Assembly (NCBI GenBank): GCA_016617855.1
Contig: JAECUM010004444.1
Coordinates: forward strand, 1 to 64,000
From: Megalonaias nervosa
Lineage: Eukaryota; Mollusca; Bivalvia; Unionida; Unionidae
Direction: 5' to 3'
DNA length: 64,000 nucleotides
The stretch's first letter is position 1. Each line of letters opens with the position of its first letter. The translations under genes and the position numbers were made by a program. Shown piece by piece: positions 46,001-59,300 of this stretch. The notes below the pieces were generated by a model. That model was not told where the DNA came from. It saw nothing but the letters and a program-made list of their open reading frames with translations, and searched no databases.

Positions 46001-48238
46001 ATGATCTGAGTACTGTCTAATATATACATGATCTGAGTACTAATATGTACAATATGATCTGAGTACTGTCTAATATATACCACATGATCTGAGTACTGTC
46101 TAATATATACCACATGATCTGAGTATTGTCTAATATAAACATGATCTGAGTACTGTCTAATATATACAAAAACATGATCTGAGTACTGTCTAATATATAC
46201 AACATAATCTGAGTACTGTCTAATATATACAACATAATCTGAGTACTGTCTAATATATACAACATGATCTGAGTACTGGCTCCTATATACTACCATATTT
46301 ATCATATATATTGGGACACAATAAAATAATAATTTTTGTTCCTGTTCCAGAACTTATGGTGAAACTTCCTTTCACCTAGGTCATGTGTCCCAAGCCTTAA
46401 GAAACAAAATAAATTTGTGTTGAATTTGCAACCCCCCCAACCGCCAATGCACATTGCAATAACATAGATAAACGAAACTGCTTATTTGATAATAAAATGA
46501 AAGAAACTAACCAGGTATTGTTATCATATTTTCCTCTTTGTTCATTATGAGCAATTTATTAAAGAAACAAATGTATCCACAAACTCCGTATATTTTACGT
46601 ATGCATCCCTACTGCAGTGTATTGCATATGTAAGATAACACATGACACATTGTTGATTGATGTGAATATAGAGAAATGAATCGTGTTTAGCTATACTCCA
46701 ATGTTTGATATATTATCAGACTGAAAACTGATCTGACAAAATCGCAAGAGAGAGAAATCAATCAAGATCAACCGATTGCTCGAGGCACCTGCCATTCACG
46801 CATGACTTGGTGCAAGATGCAAAATAACCAGGACTGTATTATATCCAGGTTAATTATGACAGTATTTTGCACAAAAAAAAATTATTATTTGAAGATACAT
46901 GTACTGCGAGTGCAAATGACAATCATTTTACTAGCATGGGTTACAACAAAGTATTATTAGTGCAAGTTATTGATGTGTATACTATTTACCCTGCAGACAT
47001 CAATGTTTGTTTGTATCAGTTATGATTACCAATGGGAAACAAATAGAAGCCCGGGTGGTGAATAAACACAACTGGCAGAGATGCCATAAACTTATTGTTT
47101 GAACTTACTAGCAGATATCAAATACAAGGGTTATTTTATTACAAAGCAAGCTGACCTCAGAAGACAACTTTGGATTCTTTTAAGTGAGCCGATTTTTGTT
47201 TTAAATACCAAATTGGCTGACAGAGGGAAGCAAACATTTGTTCCTTTTTACTGGTATTCACAGGAAATTTTGAAAATAAATTGAAACAATGAAACAGTTT
47301 TTAAAGTGACACAATCTAGTGCTCTGGACACGGACGTTGCTGGCCCAGGGTTTCCTAGAAGATTTGGAGGAGAAAATAAAAATAAAATGAACTGATGAAT
47401 TTTGAAGGCCAGAAGAGAGATGATTTTGTTGACAATATGATCATTAACATGGAGAAATTCCAGTGCACTTTGCTGTCATTCCTGGATGGACTGTCGATAA
47501 GAAGAGGGTTAATAATGTGAGAATTTGCATGACTAGTGCAGAACAAAATCTCCTTGCAATTTCCACTTCAGAAGATGTGTTGTCTCCAATGAGAATTTTC
47601 ATGGCATGGGGAAGCTAAAAAAATATTCATGCACCGAAAGTATGGATCGTACATGTGCAGGAGAAGGTTGGGTTGATGAGAAGATGCTGAAGGGGATTAA
47701 GCTGTTTTATCTCAAGTACACACTTTAATATTTTTCTTATAATAAATAAAATTTAAGTTTGAATTCATTTTCTGACCTGTAATTTTCAAATGATTTAAAA
47801 GGTGTCCCACAACATATGACTCAAAAAAACAACATGTTCCAGAACTTACAGTGCACAAAAAACTACTTTAAAAATTAATTTATTGTGTACTATCAAATAC
47901 AGTGTCCCAATATATATGGTAAATAGGGTACATGTCTGTGTACCTTCTTCTGTATACCACATAATCTGAGTATTGTCTTCTATATCCAATGTGATTTGAG
48001 TACTGTATCCTATATACTGACATTAATTGTGGAGTTTTTATTTTGTAACTTTCCTATGATGTTACCTAAACTGCCTCAGATTTAATACATCATGTTATTC
48101 ATTAACTTCTTTCAAAATGTAAGCAACACTCTATGAATCTGCTTGTATATTTGTTGAATAATAGTTTCATGGTAATTTCAATGATGCTCATACAATTTTA
48201 TTACATGAACACACATGCTCTTTCTATCTATCTATCTA

Positions 48239-48304
<66 letters not shown>

Positions 48305-50274
48305 TGTGAACCTTCTGTATGGGAGGGATTTCCTCTCACATGAGGGTTGTGTCCCTCCCATCACTCACTAAAATATCCCATTGTGCAAAATTATTATTGA
48401 AAATTTATCTTTCTCCTTTTTTTCACACCTTACTGACAGCGTAGTATATTTACAGTAATACTGCCTGTGATCACATGATTGTGATCTGACTAAAGCAGGG
48501 CAAGACAGTTTAGTTGCTAATTTCAAACAGCATAAAACAATTTTCATCCCTTCATAGCATTACCAGGATCAGTTGGCTTCAGTGTTTTAAGTTTATCGAC
48601 ATGGATTATTCTGTGTGTGATCAGAAGTAATACCTTAAGGATTAAAGAGAGTAATTGATTATGTTTGGATTACTAAAGAGCTGAATCTGCATAAAACGGT
48701 CAGTTTGGCTTCTATGTTTAAAGTTTGTCGACATGTCAAAGTGTGCTTCAGTGCTAAAACACCAAAATCTTAGTAACCAAAATTTAAGCCAAAATTAAGT
48801 GATAGATAGAAATGGGAATTTCATTGTTTGTAATCAAGTTCGAAGGACATGAATATGCATTCTGCCATTCCTGTAATGCTGATTTTAAAATCTGCTTCAT
48901 TAGTAAGAATGACCTTACATGTCATTCAGCATATTCAAGCATATTAAAAGCAACAACAAATATGACATCACTGTTTTCAGATTCTGCATCAAATATGGAT
49001 GATGTTATACATGCTGAGACTCAGCTTGCCAACTTTATAGCTGAACATAAAAAATTCTGTTTATGGTAGCAGATCAGTTATCAGATCTAGTTAGAATAAT
49101 CCCTGACTCAGAAATAGCACAAAAGTTTTCATGCACACAGAAGAGTTACTCACATTGTGACACATGCTTTGGATCCTGATAAGAAAAATTACCACAATGA
49201 AAAAGTTTTCCTTCTCATTGAAGGGCAGCTGCGTAAAAAATCCTGACCAAGTTTGACAAATCTCCCAATTTGTCATAAACTGGCTTATTTGTTCTGTCAC
49301 ATGTATATTGCTCCCCAAAAATTTGAACTTTGCAGGAGTTAAATTTTTGAATTATTGCTTGCCTGCTAAGTGAATTTTCATGAACCTTGAGTCTTTGCCT
49401 GCTAAGTGAATTTTCATGCACCTTGAGTTTGTAACACACACACACACACACACACATACACACATTTCCTGTGAATTGTATCTACCAATTATTTGTATTT
49501 AATATCTTGTTAGCATTTTCAAAGTTTGCAATCCTATGCCATCTTTCACTTTATTCTTGTTTTTGGATATTTTATGTCAGATGGTTAAAATACTGATCAA
49601 ATGTTATTTAATACTTTAATAAATATTATATGTTTTCTAATTTTACATTACCATGGTATTTTGTATAACATATTCACACCAACCTCAAATATACGAGCAG
49701 GTTACAATTGAAAAACTGCAACTGCTTCTATGGTAGAAGTAATATTTTCATATATTTATTGAATGAAGTATTGGATAAAATTGACCTTGTCATGTCCAAT
49801 GAAGTATTGGATAAAATTGACCTTGTCATGTCCAATGAAGTATTGGATAAAATTGTCCTTGACATGTCCAATGACATATTGGATAAAATTGACCTTGACA
49901 TGTCCAATGAAGTATTGGATAAAATTGACCTTGACATGTCCAATGAAGTATTGGATAAAATTAACCTTGACATGTCCAATGAGGTATAAGTTGCTTCTGA
50001 TTGTACTACAGAACTGCAAATTTCTGAGTCATTTTTTTTCATAGGTCATGTGTGAATTTTTGGTAGAAATCCCATACATGGTGATGTAATTTATTGCAAT
50101 TTATGATATGCAAATTCTGTCAGAAAATTAGGATCAGTCAAAAAAATTCTGACCTAAAATTACTAAAATTTTAGGGCAGGTAAAAATAATTCTTTTGAGA
50201 AAATCTTAGGATTGCTGGAAAGTTTAGGGTGCCTCAAGATATATCCAGGAGTTTTCTTTAGTCATCCTCATTTA

Positions 50275-50335
<61 letters not shown>

Positions 50336-53300
50336 GTCCATGATGTCATTGTTAATTTGTTGATCTATTGAAATTAAATTGAATTTTTCCTTGAAATCAA
50401 TTGCTGTATTGTATTTTCTCGGGGTTAAAATAACAACAGTGTTGCTTATTTTCTTAGGAAGTGAAATTTAATATTGCTATTCTGTGCAAAACTGTCAGAT
50501 ATTGTGGGCTTTCTGTAAAACATTCCCCAAAATATTACTGAAAACAATGCAGCCAGAGCAGAATAGTTATACAGTTTTTTTCTGATAAATATAATTACTA
50601 ACATCAGTAATAATACATAACTCTGGGACTTTGTGTAATTTTATCTCACATGTTGTGAACTCTTAAGAAATAATGTGTATCATATGTTATTTCTTTTGAC
50701 AGGGCCAGTTAGTGTTGGAGATGGGTAATTATGAACTAGCATCCTTCTGTGTCAGGTGAGACACCACCAGCATTATAGTTAAAATATCTTTCTGTCATAT
50801 TGTTTGTGAATTTTTTTTATTTAATGCATGTTTCAGCTGAAAAATATCATTATAATGTTCTCTTCCTGAAAGTTTGAAATATGTAAAGGTTTATACACTC
50901 AAATCTGTGTATAAACTACTCAGGCTGGCAGTTAAAATATTCTAAACTTTTTTAGAACATTTATCTGCATATGTTCAAACATTTCTCTGTTTTCCCAATC
51001 TGGAATGTAACTCATGTTAATGCATCTGTTGGAACAAAAACTTGCAATGTCGGTGCATCTGAATGTGAAGCCATGTTGCATACTTAAACTGGCCTATTGT
51101 GACCTACTTTTCTTGGTTTGTGAAACAATTGTTTAGATACGATAGCTGAACTTTGAATTTCAATGCTTCTACAGTTATTGCTGTGAAAGTTGAAATGTGG
51201 GTTGTGTTTGGGTATGAAGGTGTATTGTGCACCCAGAATGAGTAACCATTACCTAATTTCCTGGGTTTATTCATGTTGCTGAAAAATAATTTTTGTGCCT
51301 GGCTTAGTTGTAATGGCAAAAATGTTTCCTTTTGTGCCACTTTAGACATGCATCAGAGCTACAGTCAGACTCATCCACGTTGGGACAGAGACCTACCCAG
51401 CAGGCTGTCGTGCAGTCCTTCCTGAAGAACTATGACAAGGTATTGCGTTCATTCTTTTTTATTAGGGGAGTTAATTTGTACTCTAAAAACAATACCATTC
51501 TTTTAACATGGTGCTATTAAGCAATGCTTAACAGATTGACCATGGTCATCTGATATTGATCAAACCCTTTATGTGGTTAGAAAAGACTGATGTTCATGGC
51601 ATTGTTTCATTTACCTATTAACCAATATTGTAGCTGCTTTGGAAGCATTGAACTATAGAATGTGAATGTCAGTTATGATAATTATGAGTGCAAATATCAC
51701 TTTTATTCATGTTTTCCAGTGCTGAATTTAGACATTCATTTGCTATTTATTCACTGCATCAGTTTTCAATTGGTGTCTTTTTATCTGCTGGCATCATTGG
51801 TAAGCAATGACATGAATGGTTATGTTTTGTAGTTAGCCAGTGTCAGGTATACTTACAAGTTTTATTACCATCTTAAAAGGCCTGATGTATAATTATTATA
51901 TTGTGTAATGGTATGGAAAAAAATAATACAAGGGGTAAAATTCACCCTTGCTAAATTTAGTTACCTTATATAATAGTAGAATTACTTCCTCTTGCCAAGA
52001 TCATTTCTTTTACAACTTTGACAATGCACTCTAATTCCATATCAGGTAAATTTACCTATGTCCATTTTCTATTATAAGGCATGATGCTTTCTGTATTTGC
52101 ACATATATAACTTGTGACCAAGTGCAAGCATTGTAGACCTAGATATGTTGCTGCACATTGTTGCTTGTAGATCAGAGTACATTACTCCCTCAATATAAGA
52201 TGCTATACTCTAAGGCAGGGGTCAGCAACCTATGGCACACATGCCACAAGGTGGCACGTCAAGATGTTTTGTGTAGCACACGAAGGGCAGCCAAAAATCT
52301 CAATTTTAACAGTGTTACTCTCTTAATGGTGGCACGTGCTCATTCATTTTGTAATTAATGTGGAAAAAAGTGGCATGCTATGTAAAATAGGTTGCTGACC
52401 CCTGCTGTAAGGTTCCCATGTATGGTGTTATAATTAGGGAGTACTGCATATGTTGTTCTGTTCACATATGATTGTAAGTGAATGGTGTCAACCCTGATCC
52501 ACTGGCATCTTATGCAGTGACATCTCAGAGTCAATGCCACCGGAAATTGAATGTTTAAAACACACTGGTAAATAAGATACTATACATAATGTAGGCTATT
52601 GAAGCCCTGGAGACAGCTACCAGATCCAAGCCGACAGCGGCCATGTTTATGTTGCTTGGCAAGACACAGATGAAAGCCAAAAATTTCAAGGATTCCATTA
52701 AGAGCTTTGAAAGGGCCCTGGATGAATATGTAAGTAATCTAAGAAATTAAATGAAATGGAAGTTTTAGAGGATTTTTTTTTCAATGAAAATTTATTGATT
52801 GGATTTAAGGCTTTACTAGTAAGATATCAGATGGAAGTTAATGACTATCTTATGTCATAATTTTATAATTATTATTTCTTATAAACATGAAATATTCAGT
52901 CTTGTCAAGAAAAGCTAAGTTTTGATTGAAAGTTTAACTAACATTAGTGTTTGTAAAACAAATAAAACAAACTCTTACATAATCAGCTTTTAAATAAAGC
53001 TAATTTTAAGTTATAAGAAACTATACTAGCATGTGTGGGTTTAGTTCAGCATATGGTTCTATTTTCAAAGTAAAATTAGTGGAGAAAAAGAACACAAGTA
53101 ACTTGTTAAAAGGAGAAAATGTACAAAGGAACCACTATTTGTGTACTATCTAATTTGAATGTTTTTTCATGCTGTTGCATATTTTTTCATGAATTTGCAG
53201 ATAGATTGATGGAAAATGGATTAATTGATAGAACTGTGAGTTTGAGACAAACTTAAAATATGCAGTGTAATGGAAATGCTATATTTTGAAATTGATGCTT

Positions 53301-56300
53301 ATGAAAAAATGCACAGAAAGATAGAAATACATTGTGAACATGGATTAATGCTCTAGTGGGATCATTGTTAGTATCAAAGTTGGAAAGCAAATGATCCAAA
53401 CAAAGTGCTAGTCAGTGCTGTCAATTTTATATGTATATATTGTGTATTCTAGATTGCCGAGGTGCACGCTATGAATGCAGCAATGAAAGTCAGTGTAACA
53501 TTTACTGGCCTCAAAAAGATAACAGGAACTGAGGTTTAGTGAAAATTAGATATTTATTCTTTGCAGAAACTTTTGGAATGGGTTTTTACTTTTCTTTTTT
53601 AATGAAGATTTAAAGCACACACATTTTGTTGTTGCATGCTTCAATACAGTGTCCCTCACTATAAAATCAATACAGTGTCCCTCACTATAAAATCAATACA
53701 GTGTCCCTCACTATAAAACAGTTTATAGGATAACTCTTAAAAGTGTACTAAGTTGTAAGTAGACCACCATTTAATGTAGTATATTACATGCAAGGCCATG
53801 TCTATAATTACATGCAAGGCCATGTCTATAATTACATGCAAGGCCTTGTCCATAATTACATGCAAGGCCATGTCTACAATTACATGCAAGACCATGTCTA
53901 TAATTACATGCAAGACCATGTCTATAATTACATGCAAGACCATGTCTGTAATTACATGCAAGGCCTTGTCCATAATTACATGAAAGACCATGTCCATAAT
54001 TACATGAAAGACCGTGTCCATAATTATATGAAAGACCATGTCCATAAATATGTGCAAGACCGTGTCCATAATTACATGAAAGACCATGTCCATAATTATG
54101 TGCAAGACCGTGTCCATAATTACGTGAAAGATCATGTCCATAATTACATGCAAGACCATGCCCATAATTACATGAAAGAGAGTGTCCATAATTACATGCA
54201 AGACATGTCCATAATTACATGCAAGACCATGTCCATAATTATGTGCAAGACCATGTCTGTAATTACATGCAAGGCTGTGTCCATAATTACTGCAAGGCTA
54301 TGTCTGTGATGCATCATTTTCTGCATAAAATCATAAAACTAATTTGGGAATCCAAAAAACCAGATTTTAATTTGATCTAATGAGTTGGGAACAAAACTGT
54401 AGTGTAATGCATACCAATATATGATATGAATGGCTGTTTTATATTGAGGGGTTTAATACTGAAGGGACACAGTACTATGTAAAACCTGTGTCTGAAGCTA
54501 ACTAATGGTAGCTAAGTATGCCAATATTTAAGGACTTTTAATAATTGATCTCCCAGTGGAATGATATTTTATATAATTTGTCTTATAACCAGCTGATTGT
54601 CTATGATTAACAGAAATTAATTAAAATCAATTAATTCAGTTTAAATTTCATTGAGATTAATGTGCATTTGAATTTTACATTGATTCTTTTGAAAGTATTG
54701 ATTTCATCCATTTACAAAAAGTCATCGATTCCTGAATGAATACTTTAGCTAGAATGTACATATATTCTTGCTTATAACTTGGGTCCAAACTTGCAAACTA
54801 CACAGACCCAGATCTGCAATTGTATAATGCACCAGCAGATCTGGCTATAATGAGTTTTTTTGGAGTAATCATTATAACAAACAACAAAGAACCTGATCAG
54901 CCTGTGCTTTATGCAACTGCAGATCTGTATCTATGATGTTTGCAATTGGACTTAACTTACAAGTGAGTTTATAGGGATTAGAATGCTGACTTACACACAG
55001 GTTAATTAAAATTACAGATTTTTGCAATTCAGGTGCATGGACATGTGTTTGGGTGTTGGGATATATATTGCATCAGTAATTCAGGCACATGGACATGTGT
55101 TTGGGTGTTGGGATTTATGTTGCATCAGCAATTCAGGTGCATGGACATGTGTTTAGGTGTTGGGATATATATTGCATCAGTAATTCAGGTGCATGGACAT
55201 GTTTTTAGGCATTGGGATTTATGTTGTATCAATTCAGGTGCATGGACATGTGTTTAGGTGTTTGATTTATGTTGCATCAGCAATTCAGGCACATGGACAT
55301 GTTTATAGGTGTTGGGATTTATGCTGCATTAGCAATTCAGGTGCATGGACATGTGTTTAGATGTTGGGATTTATACTGCATCAGCAATTCAGGTGCGTGA
55401 ACATGTGTTTAGATGTTGGGAATTACGCTGCATCAGCATTATTGTTCTTCAGTTTGTATTCCTTATGCAACATTGAGAAAGTGATTTTCTGATTATGTGT
55501 CATTTACCATTAACTTAAATGGAACTTGTTACAAAAGATAATAATTATCGAAATGGAAAAAATATTTATTGTAAAATTCTCAATATTGACGGAATTGAAA
55601 ATAACCAATTTATGTCACAAACAGATGTTAACTGCAGTACAGCTTATATTAACAATTGTTTTCAGTAATATTATCATTCCTTAACATATTCATCGAATTC
55701 ATATTTTCAGTTTTTTCATGACTTGTAAAATTCTTGTTCTTTGAGTTGGATTAAGAATATGGTATATACTCACTTATAAGTCGAGTCCAACTGCAAACTG
55801 CACAAACCAGATCTACCATCGCATAATGCACTGGCAACTCTGAATCTGTGCAGATTGTTAGGAGTAATCAGTAGAATGAACAAGATGAACTCATGATTTG
55901 CAGGCACATTATGTGATGACAGATCAGGGTCTGTTTTGTTTGCAGTTTGACTCAGCTTATGATTTAGTGTATATGGTATGTCACTTTAATTAGACAAAAT
56001 AATCTAGTCCCATTAACTCCATGCAGACCATTCCATTTACAAACATCTATTAAATCAACTGAAGAGAAATTACTCTGAATGACCTTTAGATAGTATGCTT
56101 GTATAATGGGATGGGAAGATTAGTCATTGCATAATGGCATGGTAAATTTGTCATTGTGTAATGATTTAGTTCTGCCATGCTACAGTGGGCTGGAAGATCA
56201 ACCTTAATATAATAGGTCTGGAAGATTTCCCTTTGCCAGTAGATTTGCTATTGTATAATGGGCTAGATCTGTCATTGTCTGATGGGCTAGATCTGTCATT

Positions 56301-59300
56301 GTATAATGGGCTAGAGCTGTCATTATATAATGGGCTAAATCTGTCATATAATGGGCTAAATCTGTCATTGTATAATGGGCTAGAGCTGTCATTATATAAT
56401 GGGCTAAATCTGTCATATAATGGGCTAAATCTGTCATTGTATAATGGACTAGAGCTGTCATTGTATAATGGGCCAATATAATGATCTTGTAGATCTGTGC
56501 TGATTTAATGGGCTAGAAGATCAACCTTAATATAATTGGCAAGGAAGATCTCCCATTGTGTAATGACCAGTAGATTTGCCATTGTATAATGGGCCAGTAG
56601 ATCTGTCATTATTTAATGGGCTGGTAGATCTGCCATTGCAAAATGGGCCAGAAGATCAGCAGTTGTATAATGGGCCAGGAAGATCTGCCATTGTATCATG
56701 ATTTAGTAGATCTTTGGTATAACAGGCCAGGAAGATCTGTCATTCTTTATTGGACTGGTAGATCTGTTGTATAATGGGCCAGTAGATCTGTCATTGTATA
56801 ATGGACTCGTAGGTCTGCTGATGTATAATGGGCCATTAGATCTGTCACTGAAAAATCTGCTGGTAGATTTGCTGTTGTACAATAGGGCAGTAGATCTGTC
56901 ATTGTATAATGGGCTTGTAGGTCTGCCGATGTATTATGGGCCATTAGGTCTGTCACTGTATAATGGGCTGGTAGATCTGCTATTGTGGTATGGGCCAGTA
57001 GATTTGTGATTACATAATGGGCTGGTAGATCTGCTATTGTATGATGGTCCAGAAGATCTTTTATTGTACAATTAGTCAGGAAGATTTGCCATGGTTTAAT
57101 GGGCCAGAAGATCTTTTTTTTGTATAATTGACCAGTAGGTCTGCCATTGTATAATGGGCCCATATCTATGCCATAGCATAAGCCAAAATGTGCTGTTGTG
57201 TAATTGGGTTGCAGATCTGCTGTTGTCTCATGGGCCTGTAAATCTGCCATTGTATAATGGGCTGTTAGATCTACCATAGCATAATAGGCCAAAATGTGCT
57301 GTTGTAATGTTGGCTAGCAAATCTGCTATTGTCTAATGGGCCTGTAAATCTGCCATTGTATAATGGGCTGGATGATCTGACATTTTTAATGTGCTGGCAG
57401 ATCACTCTCGATGCTGTTTGTCCTATTTATGATTTCAAGTGAAAATGTTGACCATGATGTGGAGGTGCATTATGCGATGGTAGATATTAGTACATGCTGC
57501 TTACTGTTGACTGTGTTATACGTAAGTAAACTTGATTCTTTATGTCTAAGTTCTCCTCTTAGAGAAATTTAATAAGGTTAACTTTGTGGCAAGTAAATAT
57601 TTGTTTTCATTATTCTCTCTACTGGCCATAGACCAGAATAGATTATGGGATGGCCTGTTGTCTGACCATCTAGCTTTTAGCACAGATTTGTTATTGTTAC
57701 TCGTCCTTTGCTGCTTGGGTGATTGCCATGGAACCTTATACAGATTCCTACCAAGGTAGGACTAGTTTGACCAATGTGGGCTTTCACTTACAGACTTCTT
57801 ATGATGTGTACAGGGTCCTAAATGAAAATGTTGCTGATATGATGTGCAGTATGGCATGCAGCCATCTTGAAACTCTTGTTATTGCTATTTATCCTGGTAC
57901 CTTTTGGTCATCCAGAGTGGCCACAACAGTGGCCATCTTGAAACTCTTGTTATTGCTATTTATCCTGGTACCTTTTGGTCATCCAGAGTGGCCACAACAG
58001 TGGCCATCTTGAAACTCTTGTTATTGCTATTTATCCTGGTACCTTTTGGTCATCCAGAGTGGCCACAACAGTGGCCATCGTGAAACTCTTGTTATTGCTA
58101 TTTATCCTGGTACCTTTTGGTCATCCAGAGTGGCCACAACAGTGGCCATCTTGAAACTCTTGTTATTGCTATTTATCCTGGTACCTTTTGGTCATCCAGA
58201 GTGGCCACAACAGTGGCCATCTTGAAACTCTTGTTATTGCTACTCCTGAATGGATGCTCACATGAACATGGAGTTTGCACTGAAAGACTTGTTATGATGT
58301 CTAGTTGGTCCTAAACGAAATTGGTGCTGATCTGATGTCCAGTATGGTCACTATGGCAGCCTTCTTGAAAATCTTGTTACCACTACTGCAAGACTACTTT
58401 TGATGTCTAGTTGGTTGGTCTCAAACAAAAATGGTGTTTATGCGACATGCAGTATTACCACAACAGCTTGCAAATCTTGTTGTCATAACTTCTTCTCAAC
58501 TGAAAGTCGTACGAGCATTGGGTTTTCACTGGGAGACTTCTTAATGTGTCCAATTGGTCTTACATGAAAATTGTACTGAGTGACAAATCTTGAAAATCTT
58601 GCTCTCGCTAGTTCTTCTTGATGGAAAGTCATACTGACATTGGGTTTCACCAGAATACTTAATATGAAACATTTTGGACTGAAATGGAAATGAATCGGAT
58701 TTGACATGCAGGGGTCACGGGTTTATTACATGCCCTGGTCATCCCAAGTCAATTGCCTTAGTGCGTCCTTGGGAAAGGCACTTTGCTCCCATTTCCTTAG
58801 CATGATATAGCCAATAATAAGCTAACAATGCTGGTACAACAAATAAAACAACTCCAAAAGGTTGAATATGGCCACCACAACAGCAAATTTGAAAATTTTA
58901 TTGCTGAAGAATATCAGCAGTTAAAAAAAAGAAATGGTCTTGAATTCCTGAAAATTCTTTTTGGGTGGTAGAGCATCAATTCCTTTGTGTGATAAAGTGG
59001 TGTGAGAGGGTAATATAATTCCTTTATCGAAGTGGTATGGGAGGTAAGGATGCATTTTATTTAATAATACTGGTATAAGAGGGGAAAATAAAATTCCATT
59101 AAGGAAGTGGTATGAGAGAGGAAAATAAACTACTGTTAACAAAATGGTATGAGAGTACAGAATGATATTCCTTTAAGGAAATGGTATGAGAGTACAGAAT
59201 GACATTCCTTTAAGGAAATGGTATGAGAGTACAGAATGACATTCCTTTAAGGAAATGGTATGAGAGTACAGAATGACATTCCTTTAAGGAAATGATATGA

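Noticed and set aside
45874..46305. 143-codon minus-strand frame
   Set aside because: 30-base minisatellite artefact.
49708..50044. Four ~90-codon frames rich in VLDKIDL-type repeats
   Set aside because: 36-base tandem repeat read in different frames; not a gene.
53737..54309. 173-codon plus and 154-codon minus frames with eight-residue repeats
   Set aside because: Artefact of a 24-base array; copies differ without codon-preserving bias and no splice or promoter context exists.
56185..57292. Repetitive frames of 90-181 codons
   Set aside because: They follow the 27-base MITE-derived satellite.
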